Numbered from the stretch's first letter, positions 44,993 through 53,917 are shown. The stretch is DNA of 64,000 nucleotides from Vreelandella nigrificans (GCF_002374315.1 NZ_NWUX01000021.1:18419-82418); one strand, 5' to 3'. A program made the numbers and translations. The notes: a model not told the origin generated them from the letters alone.

Positions 44993-46012
44993 TTATAGCA
45001 TTTCAACCCAGTCGGGGCTTTGGCCTACCGGTAAACGGCTTATCAACCGCAGAGAGCCCGTTTCGGGGTTAATACGGTAGCTGGCAATGTGGTGAGAGTA
45101 CTGTCCGGCAGCAACAAGGTAGTTGCCGTCAGGTGTGATGGCGAAGCCACGAGGGCGGTTCTCGGTCGCAAATTGAGCAACAAAGGTGAGTGTTCCATCA
45201 GCCTGTACGTTAAATAGGCTCAGCGTTGAGGTGGCTTTCTCCGAAGCATATAGAAAGCGAGCATCGGGGGTAATATGAATGTCGGCTGCTTGAAATGCCT
45301 CTGGTTGTTCTGGTAAATCAACCGTTTGGATATTTCGCAAGCCTGTGACGCTGCAACTAATCGTATTAATGGTGCCGTTGCGCTCGCCGATCACATAAGC
45401 GATAGGCTGGTTTGGGTGATAAGCGATGTGCCTAGGGCCGGTTCCATTGGGTAGCTGGAGCTGGCCAATATAGTACATGGGCGGTGATGTGTGTTCGTTG
45501 GATTGAGAGGGTGCCCATTGCCAATGATAAATGACATCCTCGCCAAGCCCTGTGCATAACACGGTTTTATTATCTGGGCTCATGGAAAGCATATGAGCAT
45601 TGGAGATATTTTCGATGCACTGAACTGGGCGACCGATACAGCGATCTGCCTGGATGAGATATGTTGCAACCTGGTGGTCGATAAACGATGCAGTGAGTAG
45701 GTAGTTATCATTAGTATCTGTTTGTATATAGGCTAAGTTGTTGTTAATAAAAGTGTTGCCAAGGTGGTGTAGATTACCTTGAGGGCCGAGATTAAAAGCA
45801 GCAATAAAAAATGGCTCGCCTCTGGAAACTGCGTATAAGGTATTTCGGTCACGCGATAGGGCAAGCGGCATAGCCCCGCCAGGCTTATTCAGGCCAGGTA
45901 AGCGGGCATGGGAAAGGTGTGTCAGTTCACCTGTGGCTAGTGATAATTCAACTGTATAGATCTCACCACTTAATGCGCAGCCCACGTACAACGTTTGCTC
46001 TAGGGATATCAT
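44993..46012 (-). CDS. Seven-bladed beta-propeller lactonase (YbhE/Pgl type)
   Basis: This 339-residue protein is built of repeated propeller blades with the family phrases GTGPRHIAYHPNQPIAYVIGE, ITPDARFLYASEKATSTLSLF and RGFAITPDGNYLVAAGQYSHH. YbhE hydrolyses 6-phosphogluconolactone. Here, divergent from an enolase-family dehydratase and beside uronate genes, hydrolysis of an aldaro- or uronolactone is a better guess. AAGGAAG precedes the ATG. It has no signal peptide, so it is cytoplasmic. It shares the intergenic space that holds operator D. Confidence 0.85.
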   Translation of the reverse strand: MISLEQTLYVGCALSGEIYTVELSLATGELTHLSHARLPGLNKPGGAMPLALSRDRNTLYAVSRGEPFFIAAFNLGPQGNLHHLGNTFINNNLAYIQTDTNDNYLLTASFIDHQVATYLIQADRCIGRPVQCIENISNAHMLSMSPDNKTVLCTGLGEDVIYHWQWAPSQSNEHTSPPMYYIGQLQLPNGTGPRHIAYHPNQPIAYVIGERNGTINTISCSVTGLRNIQTVDLPEQPEAFQAADIHITPDARFLYASEKATSTLSLFNVQADGTLTFVAQFATENRPRGFAITPDGNYLVAAGQYSHHIASYRINPETGSLRLISRLPVGQSPDWVEML

Positions 46013-46178
46013 CTTTGCTTCCTTAGGTTGTGGCTGTAGTTATCTATCGCCACGACTCATTAACATTATTTTGGCGTGGGAGCCCTGTCAGGATGAACGC
46101 TACTGAGCGTTTTAAATGGCGTTGAGACTATTGTCTATATTGCTGTTCAAAACATGTCTCCCTAATATCAAACATATT

Positions 46179-46189
46179 ATGTATTACAT
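46179..46189. promoter_or_regulatory. Uronate-regulon operator D, divergent lactonase/dehydratase promoter
   Basis: A perfect ATGTA-T-TACAT palindrome with left flank AAACATATT lies 52 bases before the dehydratase ATG at 46241 and 167 bases from the divergent lactonase start. It could control both genes. Confidence 0.75.
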
Positions 46190-46240
46190 TAGGTGTCGAT
46201 ACCCCATTCGCACAGGCGATCCAATAGGAGCCAGAACACG

Positions 46241-47395
46241 ATGAGAATTGAATCCATTGCTGTAGATGTTATTCGCTACGAGTCCCAATTGGCGCGAGAT
46301 AGTGCTGGACATGCTCACGCGGGGCAGCCCAGTGAAGCCCACATCGCTATGCTTAGTGTGACAGCTGAAGATGGAACTCAGGGGCATGCTTTTGCTCCGC
46401 CAGAGCTGATTCGCTCCTACGTGGTCGAGCAATATTTTAAAAAGGCAGCGATTGGAAAACCTGTGCATGCCAGGGAGCAGATTTGGCAGGACCTTTGGCT
46501 TCGCCAGCGTGGTAGTGGTGCACAGCTCACTGATAGAGCGATGGCAATTCTAGACCAAGCATTATGGGACTTAGCTGGTCGTCAGCTCAATGTGCCTGTT
46601 TATCAACTGCTGGGTGGGGCGCGGGATAAAGTAAAAGCGTATGCCAGTACGATGTGTGGCGATGAGATGAAAGGAGGCCTCTCAACACCTGAAGAGTACG
46701 CTCAGTTTGCTGAGAAATTAGTGGCGCGCGGCTACAAGGGCATAAAGCTCCATACGTGGATGCCACCCGTTAGTTTTGCGCCTAGTGTTGAAATGGATAT
46801 CCGTGCTTGTGAAGCCGTTCGGGAAGCCGTAGGGCCGAATATTGCGCTAATGCTTGATGGTTATCATTGGTATAACCGTACCGATGCGCTAAAGATCGGC
46901 CGTGCACTGTCTCGCTTAGATTTTGCCTGGTTTGAAGAGCCCATGGTGGAAGACTCCATGGAGTCTTACCGGTGGCTGACCCAGCGTGTTGATGTACCCG
47001 TTATTGGGCCTGAAAGCATTGCAGGTAAATACCACAGCCGAGCTAGCTGGGTGCAGCATAACGCTTGCGACATTTTACGGGCAGGCGTTGCTAATGGTGG
47101 CGGCATCACTCCTTGCCTAAAAGTGGCGCATTTGGCTGAAGCCTTTGGTATGGATTGTGAAATCCATGGCAACGGTGCGGCCAATCTAGCCGTCGTCGGC
47201 GCTATTACTAACTGCCAGTGGTATGAGCGCGGCCTGCTTCACCCCTACTTGGATTACGATAAGCCGCCTGCTTACCTGAATGCCATCGCCGACGAAATGG
47301 ATGCCAATGGCAACGTTCATATGCCTGAAGGACCTGGGTTAGGCGAGAGCATTAACTTTGATTACATCAAGAACAATACGCTAGAGCATTACTAA
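46241..47395 (+). CDS. Enolase-superfamily sugar-acid dehydratase of unassigned specificity
   Basis: The frame opens at 46193, but AGGAG and ATG 46241 give the likely 384-residue product. It belongs to the mandelate racemase group: metal ligands Asp206 (MLDGYHW), Glu232 (WFEEP) and Glu258 (GPES) and the base His309 (EIHGNG). Instead of KxK, the second strand reads GIKLHTWMPP, a Lys169-x-His171 arrangement. Family members with this pattern act on acid sugars, but I cannot name the substrate. Neighbours suggest a uronate-derived aldonate or aldarate. It is distinct from gudD (29176) and gci (34652). Confidence 0.88.
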   Translation: MRIESIAVDVIRYESQLARDSAGHAHAGQPSEAHIAMLSVTAEDGTQGHAFAPPELIRSYVVEQYFKKAAIGKPVHAREQIWQDLWLRQRGSGAQLTDRAMAILDQALWDLAGRQLNVPVYQLLGGARDKVKAYASTMCGDEMKGGLSTPEEYAQFAEKLVARGYKGIKLHTWMPPVSFAPSVEMDIRACEAVREAVGPNIALMLDGYHWYNRTDALKIGRALSRLDFAWFEEPMVEDSMESYRWLTQRVDVPVIGPESIAGKYHSRASWVQHNACDILRAGVANGGGITPCLKVAHLAEAFGMDCEIHGNGAANLAVVGAITNCQWYERGLLHPYLDYDKPPAYLNAIADEMDANGNVHMPEGPGLGESINFDYIKNNTLEHY

Positions 47396-47428
47396 TCAAA
47401 TAGATTTTAGCTCGGTATAGGCAAGGTG

Positions 47429-47450
47429 GTGCATGTTGCACTACATGCAC
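47429..47450. promoter_or_regulatory. Inverted repeat between dehydratase and symporter
   Basis: GTGCATGT (47429-47436) and ACATGCAC (47443-47450) are a perfect 8-bp inverted repeat with a 6-base loop, 34 bases after the dehydratase stop. With no T run it may be a transcript hairpin or a separate operator. Confidence 0.4.
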
Positions 47451-47522
47451 ACTAAAACACCCGCTTTCTTATAACTATTTGGTAGTGCTGATATACCAAT
47501 AATAAAAGGTGGAGAAGTTTGT

Positions 47523-49337
47523 ATGAGTACTGACGTTTGGGTAATACTAATTTACCTGGTCTTCTTGGTCATAATTGGCTGGGTGTTTAAGAAGTTTAAC
47601 TCTAATACCAGTGATTATTTCCGGGGCGGCGGTAATATGCTTTGGTGGCTGGTTGGCTCAACGGCTTTTATGACGCAGTTCTCAGCCTGGACCTTCACTG
47701 GTGCGGCTTCTCAAGCTTATGTAAGCGGTTTTGCGATCGTTTTCCTGTTTATGGCTAACGCTGCTGGCTACTTTCTTAACTATGTTTATTTTGCCCCACG
47801 TTTTCGTCAACTGCGTGTTGTCACTGCCGCAGAGGCGTTAAAGATGCGCTTTGGTAAACCCAGCGAGCAAACGTTCATTTGGTTCAGTATGTTTGACGGC
47901 CTGGTGTCTGCCGCTACATGGCTAAGTGCTTTGGCCATTATCAGCTCGGCTGTCTTTAACGTACCTCTTGAAACCGTTATTTTGCTAACCGGTATTGCTG
48001 TCGTGGCGATGTCTGTTACAGGTGGCGCTTGGGCCGTTGTTGCTTCTGACTACGTTCAAATGCTGATTATCATGTCGGTAACATTTGTTTGCTTTATTGT
48101 GGCCTGGGGTAATACCGAAAGCATTGGGCATATTGTCTCTAGTTATGATGGCGAGTTCCTAACTGGCAGTGGCTATGGCTATGCGTGGTTGTTTGGATTC
48201 TGGGTGTTTATGTTAGTTATTAAGCAAATATTCATGATGAATAACACGCTTAATGGCTACCGTTACATGTGTGCGAAAAATAGTAAGAATGCCCGCTATG
48301 GCGCGTTATTTACGCTTTGCCTCGCATTAATAGGGCCGATCGTTTGGTTTTTCCCATCCTGGTTCATGCATGCTTACAGCCCCGATTTCGCTCAAAACTT
48401 TACTGCTCTGGGTTCGAGCGCTAACGAGGCAGTATTTGTCGCTTTTGTCAGCGAGTATATGCCGGCCGGTATGCTAGGGCTTTTGATGGCCGCCATGTTC
48501 GCTGCCAGCATGTCTTCCATGGACTCTGGGTTGAACCGAAATGCAGGCTTTTTTGTACGTAACTTTTACTTAACCGTTATAAAACCCCATGCCACTGAGC
48601 GGGAAATGATGCGGGTTTCACGTATTGTTACGTTGTGCTTTGGGGCACTTATTATTGGCATCAGCCTGTTTATCAACTCTTTGAAAAGCATGAGCTTATT
48701 TGAAATATTGCTGACGGCAAGTGCGTTGATTACCTTCCCGATTACTATTCCTGCCATGTTAGGGATGATTATCCGTAAAACGCCTGACTGGTCGGGTTGG
48801 GGAACCTTGGTCGTAGGCTGCATGGTGTCTTACTCGGTGGGTGCCTGGTTGAGCCCAGAGTTCGTCAATAATGTAATGGGAATGGATATTACGGCGCGTG
48901 AATGGTCTGATTTCCGTGTGGCGTTTGCTATCGGCGCACATACGGTGATCACAGGCGGCTTCTTCTTGTTGAGTACTCTTTTCTATAAGCCCGAAGCTCA
49001 ATCCAATGAGCGAGCGTCCGAGCGTCAGGAAATGTGGCAGCGTTGGGAAACGCCAGTAGAAAGCGTTGAGGAAGATTCAGCTGCTGATGCGATCGACTAT
49101 GGCCAGAAAATTATTTTGGGGCGCTTGATTCTAATCGGAAGCGTCATGGTCATGGGGCTTTCATTACTGCCTAATTCCCTCAATGGCCGCTTAATTATGC
49201 TCTTGTGCGGTGCTCTACTCATGATTCCCGCAGTGTTGATGCTTATCTCTGCGCGTGGCAGTAAGCGTGCGATGCAGCGTACTATGAAACGTACTATGCA
49301 AGAAACTCAAGGCGAGCCCCAGGCTGTCTATAAGTAA
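47523..49337 (+). CDS. Sodium:solute symporter (SSS family)
   Basis: This 604-residue membrane protein has about thirteen to fourteen helices. It shows the SSS opening VILIYLVFLVIIGWVFKKF, then DYFRGGGNMLWWLVGSTAFM and the conserved LLMAAMFAASMSSMDSGLNR near 320-340, the sodium-site helix. The last 60 residues form a charged tail. It imports a monomeric acid or sugar with sodium. Lying between a dehydratase and a KdgM-type porin, it probably carries a uronate or unsaturated uronate; this is inference. Confidence 0.9.
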   Translation: MSTDVWVILIYLVFLVIIGWVFKKFNSNTSDYFRGGGNMLWWLVGSTAFMTQFSAWTFTGAASQAYVSGFAIVFLFMANAAGYFLNYVYFAPRFRQLRVVTAAEALKMRFGKPSEQTFIWFSMFDGLVSAATWLSALAIISSAVFNVPLETVILLTGIAVVAMSVTGGAWAVVASDYVQMLIIMSVTFVCFIVAWGNTESIGHIVSSYDGEFLTGSGYGYAWLFGFWVFMLVIKQIFMMNNTLNGYRYMCAKNSKNARYGALFTLCLALIGPIVWFFPSWFMHAYSPDFAQNFTALGSSANEAVFVAFVSEYMPAGMLGLLMAAMFAASMSSMDSGLNRNAGFFVRNFYLTVIKPHATEREMMRVSRIVTLCFGALIIGISLFINSLKSMSLFEILLTASALITFPITIPAMLGMIIRKTPDWSGWGTLVVGCMVSYSVGAWLSPEFVNNVMGMDITAREWSDFRVAFAIGAHTVITGGFFLLSTLFYKPEAQSNERASERQEMWQRWETPVESVEEDSAADAIDYGQKIILGRLILIGSVMVMGLSLLPNSLNGRLIMLLCGALLMIPAVLMLISARGSKRAMQRTMKRTMQETQGEPQAVYK

Positions 49338-49393
49338 GATCAGTAAAACATTCTGCTGGTTGCTCAGATAAAGCAGGGATTATTACGAAATAT

Positions 49394-49420
49394 AACATAA
49401 TACGTTATTAGTAATATGTT
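49394..49420. promoter_or_regulatory. 27-bp inverted repeat before kdgM, operator E
   Basis: AACATAATAC (49394-49403) and GTAATATGTT (49411-49420) are 10-base arms with one mismatch around a 7-base spacer. The left arm resembles the AAACATA flank of the other operators. It lies 83 bases before the porin gene. Confidence 0.55.
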
Positions 49421-49502
49421 TAAGGGGGTGCTACACACTTTACAACGTAAACAGTCGGATCCATGGCGGTAATAAAAACAAATATTTATAACAGGGTGTT
49501 TT

Positions 49503-50222
49503 ATGAAGATTACAAAACTTGTAGCTGGAGCAGCTGCGCTAGCAACTGTATTTAGTGGCTTTAGCTATGCTGGAACAACAACGATTGCTACCAAATACGA
49601 ACAGACGTTTCGTGAAAATCAGGATTTCAAAGTAAAATTTGGTATTAATCATGTTTTCGATAACAGGATGTACCTAGGGTTTGAGCATCAACGCCGCTGG
49701 AGAGATGAAGTGAGCGGCTCTCCGGAATTGGCTGAGAACCTGTTTGGTATTGGCTATTCTTATTCGCTGGATGAGGCGAACCGTTGGTCGCTACAGCCAA
49801 GACTGGAGTATAAGTTCAATCCTGGCCAGGAGACGGCGCGTCCTATGCTGAGATTAAACTATAGAATTAATGATGCTTGGCGAGTCGGTGGGCGTTATCG
49901 CTATGAATATCAAACATTTCGTGAGGGCGGGGGGCCTCGGTCCCGCGTTAACCGATTTGATGGTTATGTGAGTTATGCGGTAACCGAACAGATAGGGCTT
50001 TCATGGAATCCAAGCTATGCATATCTACTTGGTGATGAGGGCCGAATGTACACCGGGGGGAGTGATCGCTGGGAGCATGAATTCACAGTGGGCTATCGAA
50101 TCAATCCGGCGCATGCGCTTGCACTGACGTATAAGCGTAAAGATAAAACGCGTGATGAGGCAACCTACAATGCAGGTAAACACAATGATGCTGCGCAGTT
50201 AACCTACAGCTTTAGGTTTTAA
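49503..50222 (+). CDS. kdgM: KdgM-family oligogalacturonate-specific porin
   Basis: This 239-residue outer-membrane beta-barrel has a signal peptide ending at SYA (residue 23). It ends in F and its strands are rich in arginine and tyrosine (FEHQRRWRDEV, GGRYRYEYQTF, ALTYKRKDKTRDEATY). Arginine-lined small barrels of this size are typical of KdgM, which passes acidic oligogalacturonides. It stands alone with its own inverted repeat upstream and would supply the periplasmic PelX-type enzyme and the transporters of this locus. Confidence 0.9.
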   Translation: MKITKLVAGAAALATVFSGFSYAGTTTIATKYEQTFRENQDFKVKFGINHVFDNRMYLGFEHQRRWRDEVSGSPELAENLFGIGYSYSLDEANRWSLQPRLEYKFNPGQETARPMLRLNYRINDAWRVGGRYRYEYQTFREGGGPRSRVNRFDGYVSYAVTEQIGLSWNPSYAYLLGDEGRMYTGGSDRWEHEFTVGYRINPAHALALTYKRKDKTRDEATYNAGKHNDAAQLTYSFRF

Positions 50223-50375
50223 GCCTATCGTTTTAGCGCCACTAGTAGAAGCTGGCACAATCGGTTTTTTAAACGCACGATGTTTTTATACGTAATTGCC
50301 TGACCCGGCTTGAATAAGGGCATGGTTCACCAAAATGGTATTGCTCCAGCTTCTGCTTACCCCTATAGTTGTGTG

Positions 50376-50386
50376 ATGTATTACTA
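50376..50386. promoter_or_regulatory. Uronate-regulon operator F, before kdgD-2
   Basis: ATGTATTACTA, the same variant as operator C, ends only 24 bases before the kdgD ATG at 50411. Binding there would block initiation or early elongation directly. Confidence 0.65.
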
Positions 50387-50410
50387 TTGAATATGAAAAA
50401 GGAAAAATTT

Positions 50411-51328
50411 ATGCATTTTTCACGCGAACAGACCTTGGCCTCCATCTCTAATGGCTTGCTCTCTTTCCCGGTGACTGACTTTGATAGTCTGGGGCGTTTT
50501 GACCGAGAAAGTTATCAGGCGCGCTTGAAGTGGTTTGTGAGCCATGAAATTTCGGCAGTATTTGTAGCGGGTGGGACAGGTGAGTTCTTCAACTTATCGT
50601 TGGATGACTTCCGTGATGTGGTCACCACAGCTGTGGAAACCATTGGAGGGCAGCTACCTGTTATTGCCAGCGCTGGCCAAAGTGTAGAGATGGCAAAAGC
50701 TCATGCCAAAATTGCCGAAGAGGCTGGTGCCGATGGCATTCTGTTGATGCCTCCTTATCTGACAGAGTGTCCCCAGGAAGGCCTGATCGATTACGCTCGT
50801 GAGATTTGCAACAGTACATCGCTGAACGTCATCTACTATAACCGTGGTAATGGCATTATGGATGCGGCGTCTGTACAGCAGCTAGCGGAAGAGTGCCCGA
50901 ACCTGATCGGCCTTAAAGATGGTAAGGGCGATATGCAGGCATTGAATAAAATCGTCAAAACGGTAGGGGATCGTCTTGCTTATATTGGCGGTGTTCCTAC
51001 CGCTGAGATTTTCGCTGAAGCTTATCTATCTATCGGGGTAAATACTTACTCTTCGGCCGTGTTTAATTTTGTGCCTGATATGGCATCAACGTTCTATAAG
51101 GCATTGCGTGCAGGAGACCATGAAACCGTCAAGAAGATTACCCGAGACTTCTTTATTCCTTTTGTGGATTTGCGTGACCGGAAACAAGGCTATGCCGTAA
51201 GCCTGGTTAAATTGGGTGCTGAGATTGTAGGTAAGCCTGCGGGCAAGGTGCGTGCACCTTTAGTAATGCCTACTGATGAAGAGCGCGCACAACTGAATGA
51301 TTTGATTACTATTGCCCAGCAATACTAA
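50411..51328 (+). CDS. kdgD: 5-dehydro-4-deoxyglucarate dehydratase, paralogue 2
   Basis: ATG 50411 with AAGGAAA upstream gives 305 residues, the same length as the copy at 30700; the upstream frame to 50369 is not needed. It has GGTGEFFNLS, YYNRGNG and the Schiff-base lysine in IGLKDGKGD at the same positions, and the two proteins differ mainly at surface positions. It yields 2-oxoglutarate semialdehyde, used by the dehydrogenase at 53967. It starts the group kdgD-gli-udh, which needs all three activities. Confidence 0.93.
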   Translation: MHFSREQTLASISNGLLSFPVTDFDSLGRFDRESYQARLKWFVSHEISAVFVAGGTGEFFNLSLDDFRDVVTTAVETIGGQLPVIASAGQSVEMAKAHAKIAEEAGADGILLMPPYLTECPQEGLIDYAREICNSTSLNVIYYNRGNGIMDAASVQQLAEECPNLIGLKDGKGDMQALNKIVKTVGDRLAYIGGVPTAEIFAEAYLSIGVNTYSSAVFNFVPDMASTFYKALRAGDHETVKKITRDFFIPFVDLRDRKQGYAVSLVKLGAEIVGKPAGKVRAPLVMPTDEERAQLNDLITIAQQY

Positions 51329-51368
51329 GAGCAGTTAACGCTGACATTTACGCAAGTCATTAGGAGTC

Positions 51369-52232
51369 ATGATGCCAATTCCAGAAAACACCCGCCCGTT
51401 AACAGGCCCGTCCCCGCTTCTAAAAGCGCCTGCGGGAGCTACTGACTGCCATGCCCATATTTTCTTACCGGGTTTTGAGTCTCAGGAGGGTGGACCTCAA
51501 ATTGCCGAATTAGCGACGGTGGAAAATTATCGCGAATTACAGCAATGGCTGGGATTGGAACGTGTCGTGATTACCCAGCCTAATGCCTATCAGACGAATA
51601 ATGAGGCGTTATTAGAAGCCTTAGCTCAGTTTGGGCCAGATGTTGCGCGTGCCATTGCAGTTGTTACGCCAGATACCCCGAAACATGAGCTTGAGCGATT
51701 ACATGAAAAAGGCGTACGGGGCGCGCGCATTATGCAATTGCCTGGGGGGGCGGTAGGTATTGACCGGATGTTGGCTGTAGAAGATGCCATTCAGGATATG
51801 GGATGGCATCTGATGGTTCAGTTCAATGGCCGTGATTTACCTAACTACATGGAAGCGCTGCAAAAAATTAAAGGTAATTACATCATTGATCATATCGGTA
51901 AGTTTATCGATCCCGTGGACGCCGATGACTCAAGGGTTGATGATATTTTGCGTTTGATGGATCACGGTAATGCTTGGCTCAAGGTTTGCGGAGCTTACGA
52001 AACCAGCTTAACCGGTGGGTCAAGTTATTCAGACGTAGCACCAATTGCCAAGCGGTTCATTGAACACGCCCCCGACCGCATTATCTGGGGTTCTAACTGG
52101 CCGCATGTCGGAGTGAGCCGCTCTCAGTATCCAAACGATGCTCAGCAGCTGGATATCTTACTAGAGTGGGCTGATACAGAGACCCAAAAGAAAATACTGG
52201 TAGATAACCCAGCGTTGCTTTACGGATTTTAA
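51369..52232 (+). CDS. gli: D-galactarolactone isomerase, amidohydrolase superfamily
   Basis: This protein has 287 residues, or 286 if translation starts at the ATG at 51372, which is better spaced from AGGAG. It is an amidohydrolase of the LigI/2-pyrone-4,6-dicarboxylate lactonase type with TDCHAHIFLPG near 20, the VITQPNAY and MVQFNGRD segments and IIWGSNWPHV near 236. The Agrobacterium member of this group (GLI) converts D-galactaro-1,5-lactone to the 1,4-lactone. It is placed between kdgD and udh, as in that organism's uronate cluster. A lactonase activity is the main alternative. Confidence 0.88.
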   Translation: MMPIPENTRPLTGPSPLLKAPAGATDCHAHIFLPGFESQEGGPQIAELATVENYRELQQWLGLERVVITQPNAYQTNNEALLEALAQFGPDVARAIAVVTPDTPKHELERLHEKGVRGARIMQLPGGAVGIDRMLAVEDAIQDMGWHLMVQFNGRDLPNYMEALQKIKGNYIIDHIGKFIDPVDADDSRVDDILRLMDHGNAWLKVCGAYETSLTGGSSYSDVAPIAKRFIEHAPDRIIWGSNWPHVGVSRSQYPNDAQQLDILLEWADTETQKKILVDNPALLYGF

Positions 52233-52294
52233 AGAGTGTTAGGTCACTATAGAGCGCTTGATGTCTAGCACTCATAAACGGTCAGGAGACTAGG

Positions 52295-53092
52295 ATGTTA
52301 AATAAACTATTAGTTACCGGCGCGGCAGGTGGGGTAGGGAAAGCAATTCGTCCTTACTTGAATAAGTTCGCGAAACAGGTTCGTCTTTCCGATATTTCAG
52401 ATATTGAAAACCCAGCCTCTCATGAAGAGGTGGTAACGTGCGATCTCGCGGATTACGAAGGGGTTAAGGCGCTGGTAGATGGCTGTGACGCTATCATCCA
52501 TCTGGGTGGTGTGTCGGTAGAAAGACCCTGGCAGGGAATCCTGCAGTCAAACATTATTGGTACTTACAACCTTTATGAAGCAGCTCGTCATTTAGGTAAG
52601 CCACGAATCATTTTTGCTAGCTCCAACCATACGATTGGCTTTTATGAGCGTACCCAGAAAATCGATACCCAGGTGCCGCATCGCCCAGACTCTATCTATG
52701 GTCTATCGAAGTGTTTTGGGGAGGACCTCGCTAGCCTCTATTTCGATAAGTTCGGTATCGAGACATTAAGCATCCGCATTGGCTCATGTTTTCCGAAGCC
52801 AGCTGATGCACGCATGCTGGCAACGTGGCTGCATGTAGAAGATTTGGTGGATCTGTTCGAACGCGCTTTCAATGCCCCCAAACTGGGCAATACCGTTATC
52901 TACGCTGCTTCCGACAACGCCGAGCAGTGGTGGGATAACCAATTGGTTTCGTTCTTAGGCTGGAAGCCTCGCCATAGTTCCGAACAGTGGCGTGAAGAAA
53001 TCGAAGCAAAAGGCGAAAGACCAGACCCCAACGCGCCGGAAGTCATCTATCAGGGGGGTAAATTTGCCTCTACGGGTCATCCAGATGACTGA
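52295..53092 (+). CDS. udh: Uronate dehydrogenase (NAD)
   Basis: This 265-residue extended short-chain dehydrogenase oxidises galacturonate and glucuronate to the aldaro-1,5-lactones. It has the same length as the Agrobacterium enzyme. The NAD motif VTGAAGGVGKAI is at 7-18, the IIHLGGVSVERPW loop near 67-79 binds substrate, the FASSNHTIGFY serine near 110 and Tyr135/Lys139 (YGLSK) form the catalytic set, and IRIGSCFPKP near 161 is also typical. It follows gli after 62 bases. This is the entry step of the oxidative pathway encoded here. Confidence 0.94.
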   Translation: MLNKLLVTGAAGGVGKAIRPYLNKFAKQVRLSDISDIENPASHEEVVTCDLADYEGVKALVDGCDAIIHLGGVSVERPWQGILQSNIIGTYNLYEAARHLGKPRIIFASSNHTIGFYERTQKIDTQVPHRPDSIYGLSKCFGEDLASLYFDKFGIETLSIRIGSCFPKPADARMLATWLHVEDLVDLFERAFNAPKLGNTVIYAASDNAEQWWDNQLVSFLGWKPRHSSEQWREEIEAKGERPDPNAPEVIYQGGKFASTGHPDD

Positions 53093-53197
53093 TAGTCATA
53101 TGTATGATTAAAAGTAATAACGGATGCTCTATACTATCAAGCAATATGGAGGGCTTTATACAAGCCCGAAAACTGATTTTATGAGAGATGGTTGAGC

Positions 53198-53917
53198 ATG
53201 AATAATCTTGGCGTTGAACCTTTGGTGCATGGGGGCAGTTTATCGAAGCAGGTGTCCCAGCAATTAGAAAGAATCATTGCAAACCAAACCGTTCCTGTGG
53301 GGGATAAGCTCCCACCTGAAGGTGCGCTGTGTGACTTATTTGGTGTAAGTCGCACGGTGATCCGCGAGGCCATCACTCACTTAAAGTCGCTAGGGCTTGT
53401 TGAAACGCGGCGTGGTATTGGAACGCGGGTATTGCGCTCCACGCCATTGCAACAGCAAGCAGCCAAGAAAATTCGCCTGAGTACCATTGAGGATATTTTG
53501 AATATTCTTGAGCTCAGGCTAGCCATTGAACCAGAAGTTGCCGCGCTAGCGGCCACTAGGCACGACGATCAAGATAAGCAACGTTTGGAAGAGCTGCATA
53601 TTAAGTTTATCCAAGCTTATAAAGATACCACCCAGGCGCGTGACGAGGACTTAGCGTTTCATGCAGGCATTGCACAGGCCACTCACAATCCCGCTTTTGT
53701 CACTATTTACGAGCAGTGGGATGTGGGCACGATACCTCGGGCGAAGCTTATGTCTGTGGAGTCTGAGCCACAAACATCTTACCAGTATCTGGAAAAAGTA
53801 GGCCAGGAGCATGCTGACATTCTTGAAGCAATCCTGGCGCGCAATGCAAGAGCGGCCCATGCCGCGATGTATCAGCATCTAAATCGAGCATACAAAACGT
53901 ATTCTGCATATAAGTAG
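53198..53917 (+). CDS. FadR-subfamily GntR transcriptional regulator
   Basis: ATG 53198 (a TTG lies two codons earlier) gives 239 residues. The winged helix is at about 12-80 (GDKLPPEGALCDLFGVSRTV, then EAITHLKSLGLVETRRGIGT). The all-helical FCD effector domain follows at about 95-225, with the acidic ligand helix ILELRLAIEPEVAALAA, DLAFHAGIAQATHNP and a late EHADILEAI histidine, the positions that bind metal and organic acid in this family. Such proteins often sense uronates or their products (ExuR/UxuR relatives). It is the only local regulator in the uronate locus, so it is the best candidate for the repeated ATGTATTACAT operator. Confidence 0.9.
   Translation: MNNLGVEPLVHGGSLSKQVSQQLERIIANQTVPVGDKLPPEGALCDLFGVSRTVIREAITHLKSLGLVETRRGIGTRVLRSTPLQQQAAKKIRLSTIEDILNILELRLAIEPEVAALAATRHDDQDKQRLEELHIKFIQAYKDTTQARDEDLAFHAGIAQATHNPAFVTIYEQWDVGTIPRAKLMSVESEPQTSYQYLEKVGQEHADILEAILARNARAAHAAMYQHLNRAYKTYSAYK

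Noticed and set aside
44826..45080. 84-codon plus-strand frame between pelX and the lactonase gene
   Set aside because: It overlaps the 3' end of the lactonase gene antisense, lacks a ribosome binding site and covers the operator-bearing pelX leader.
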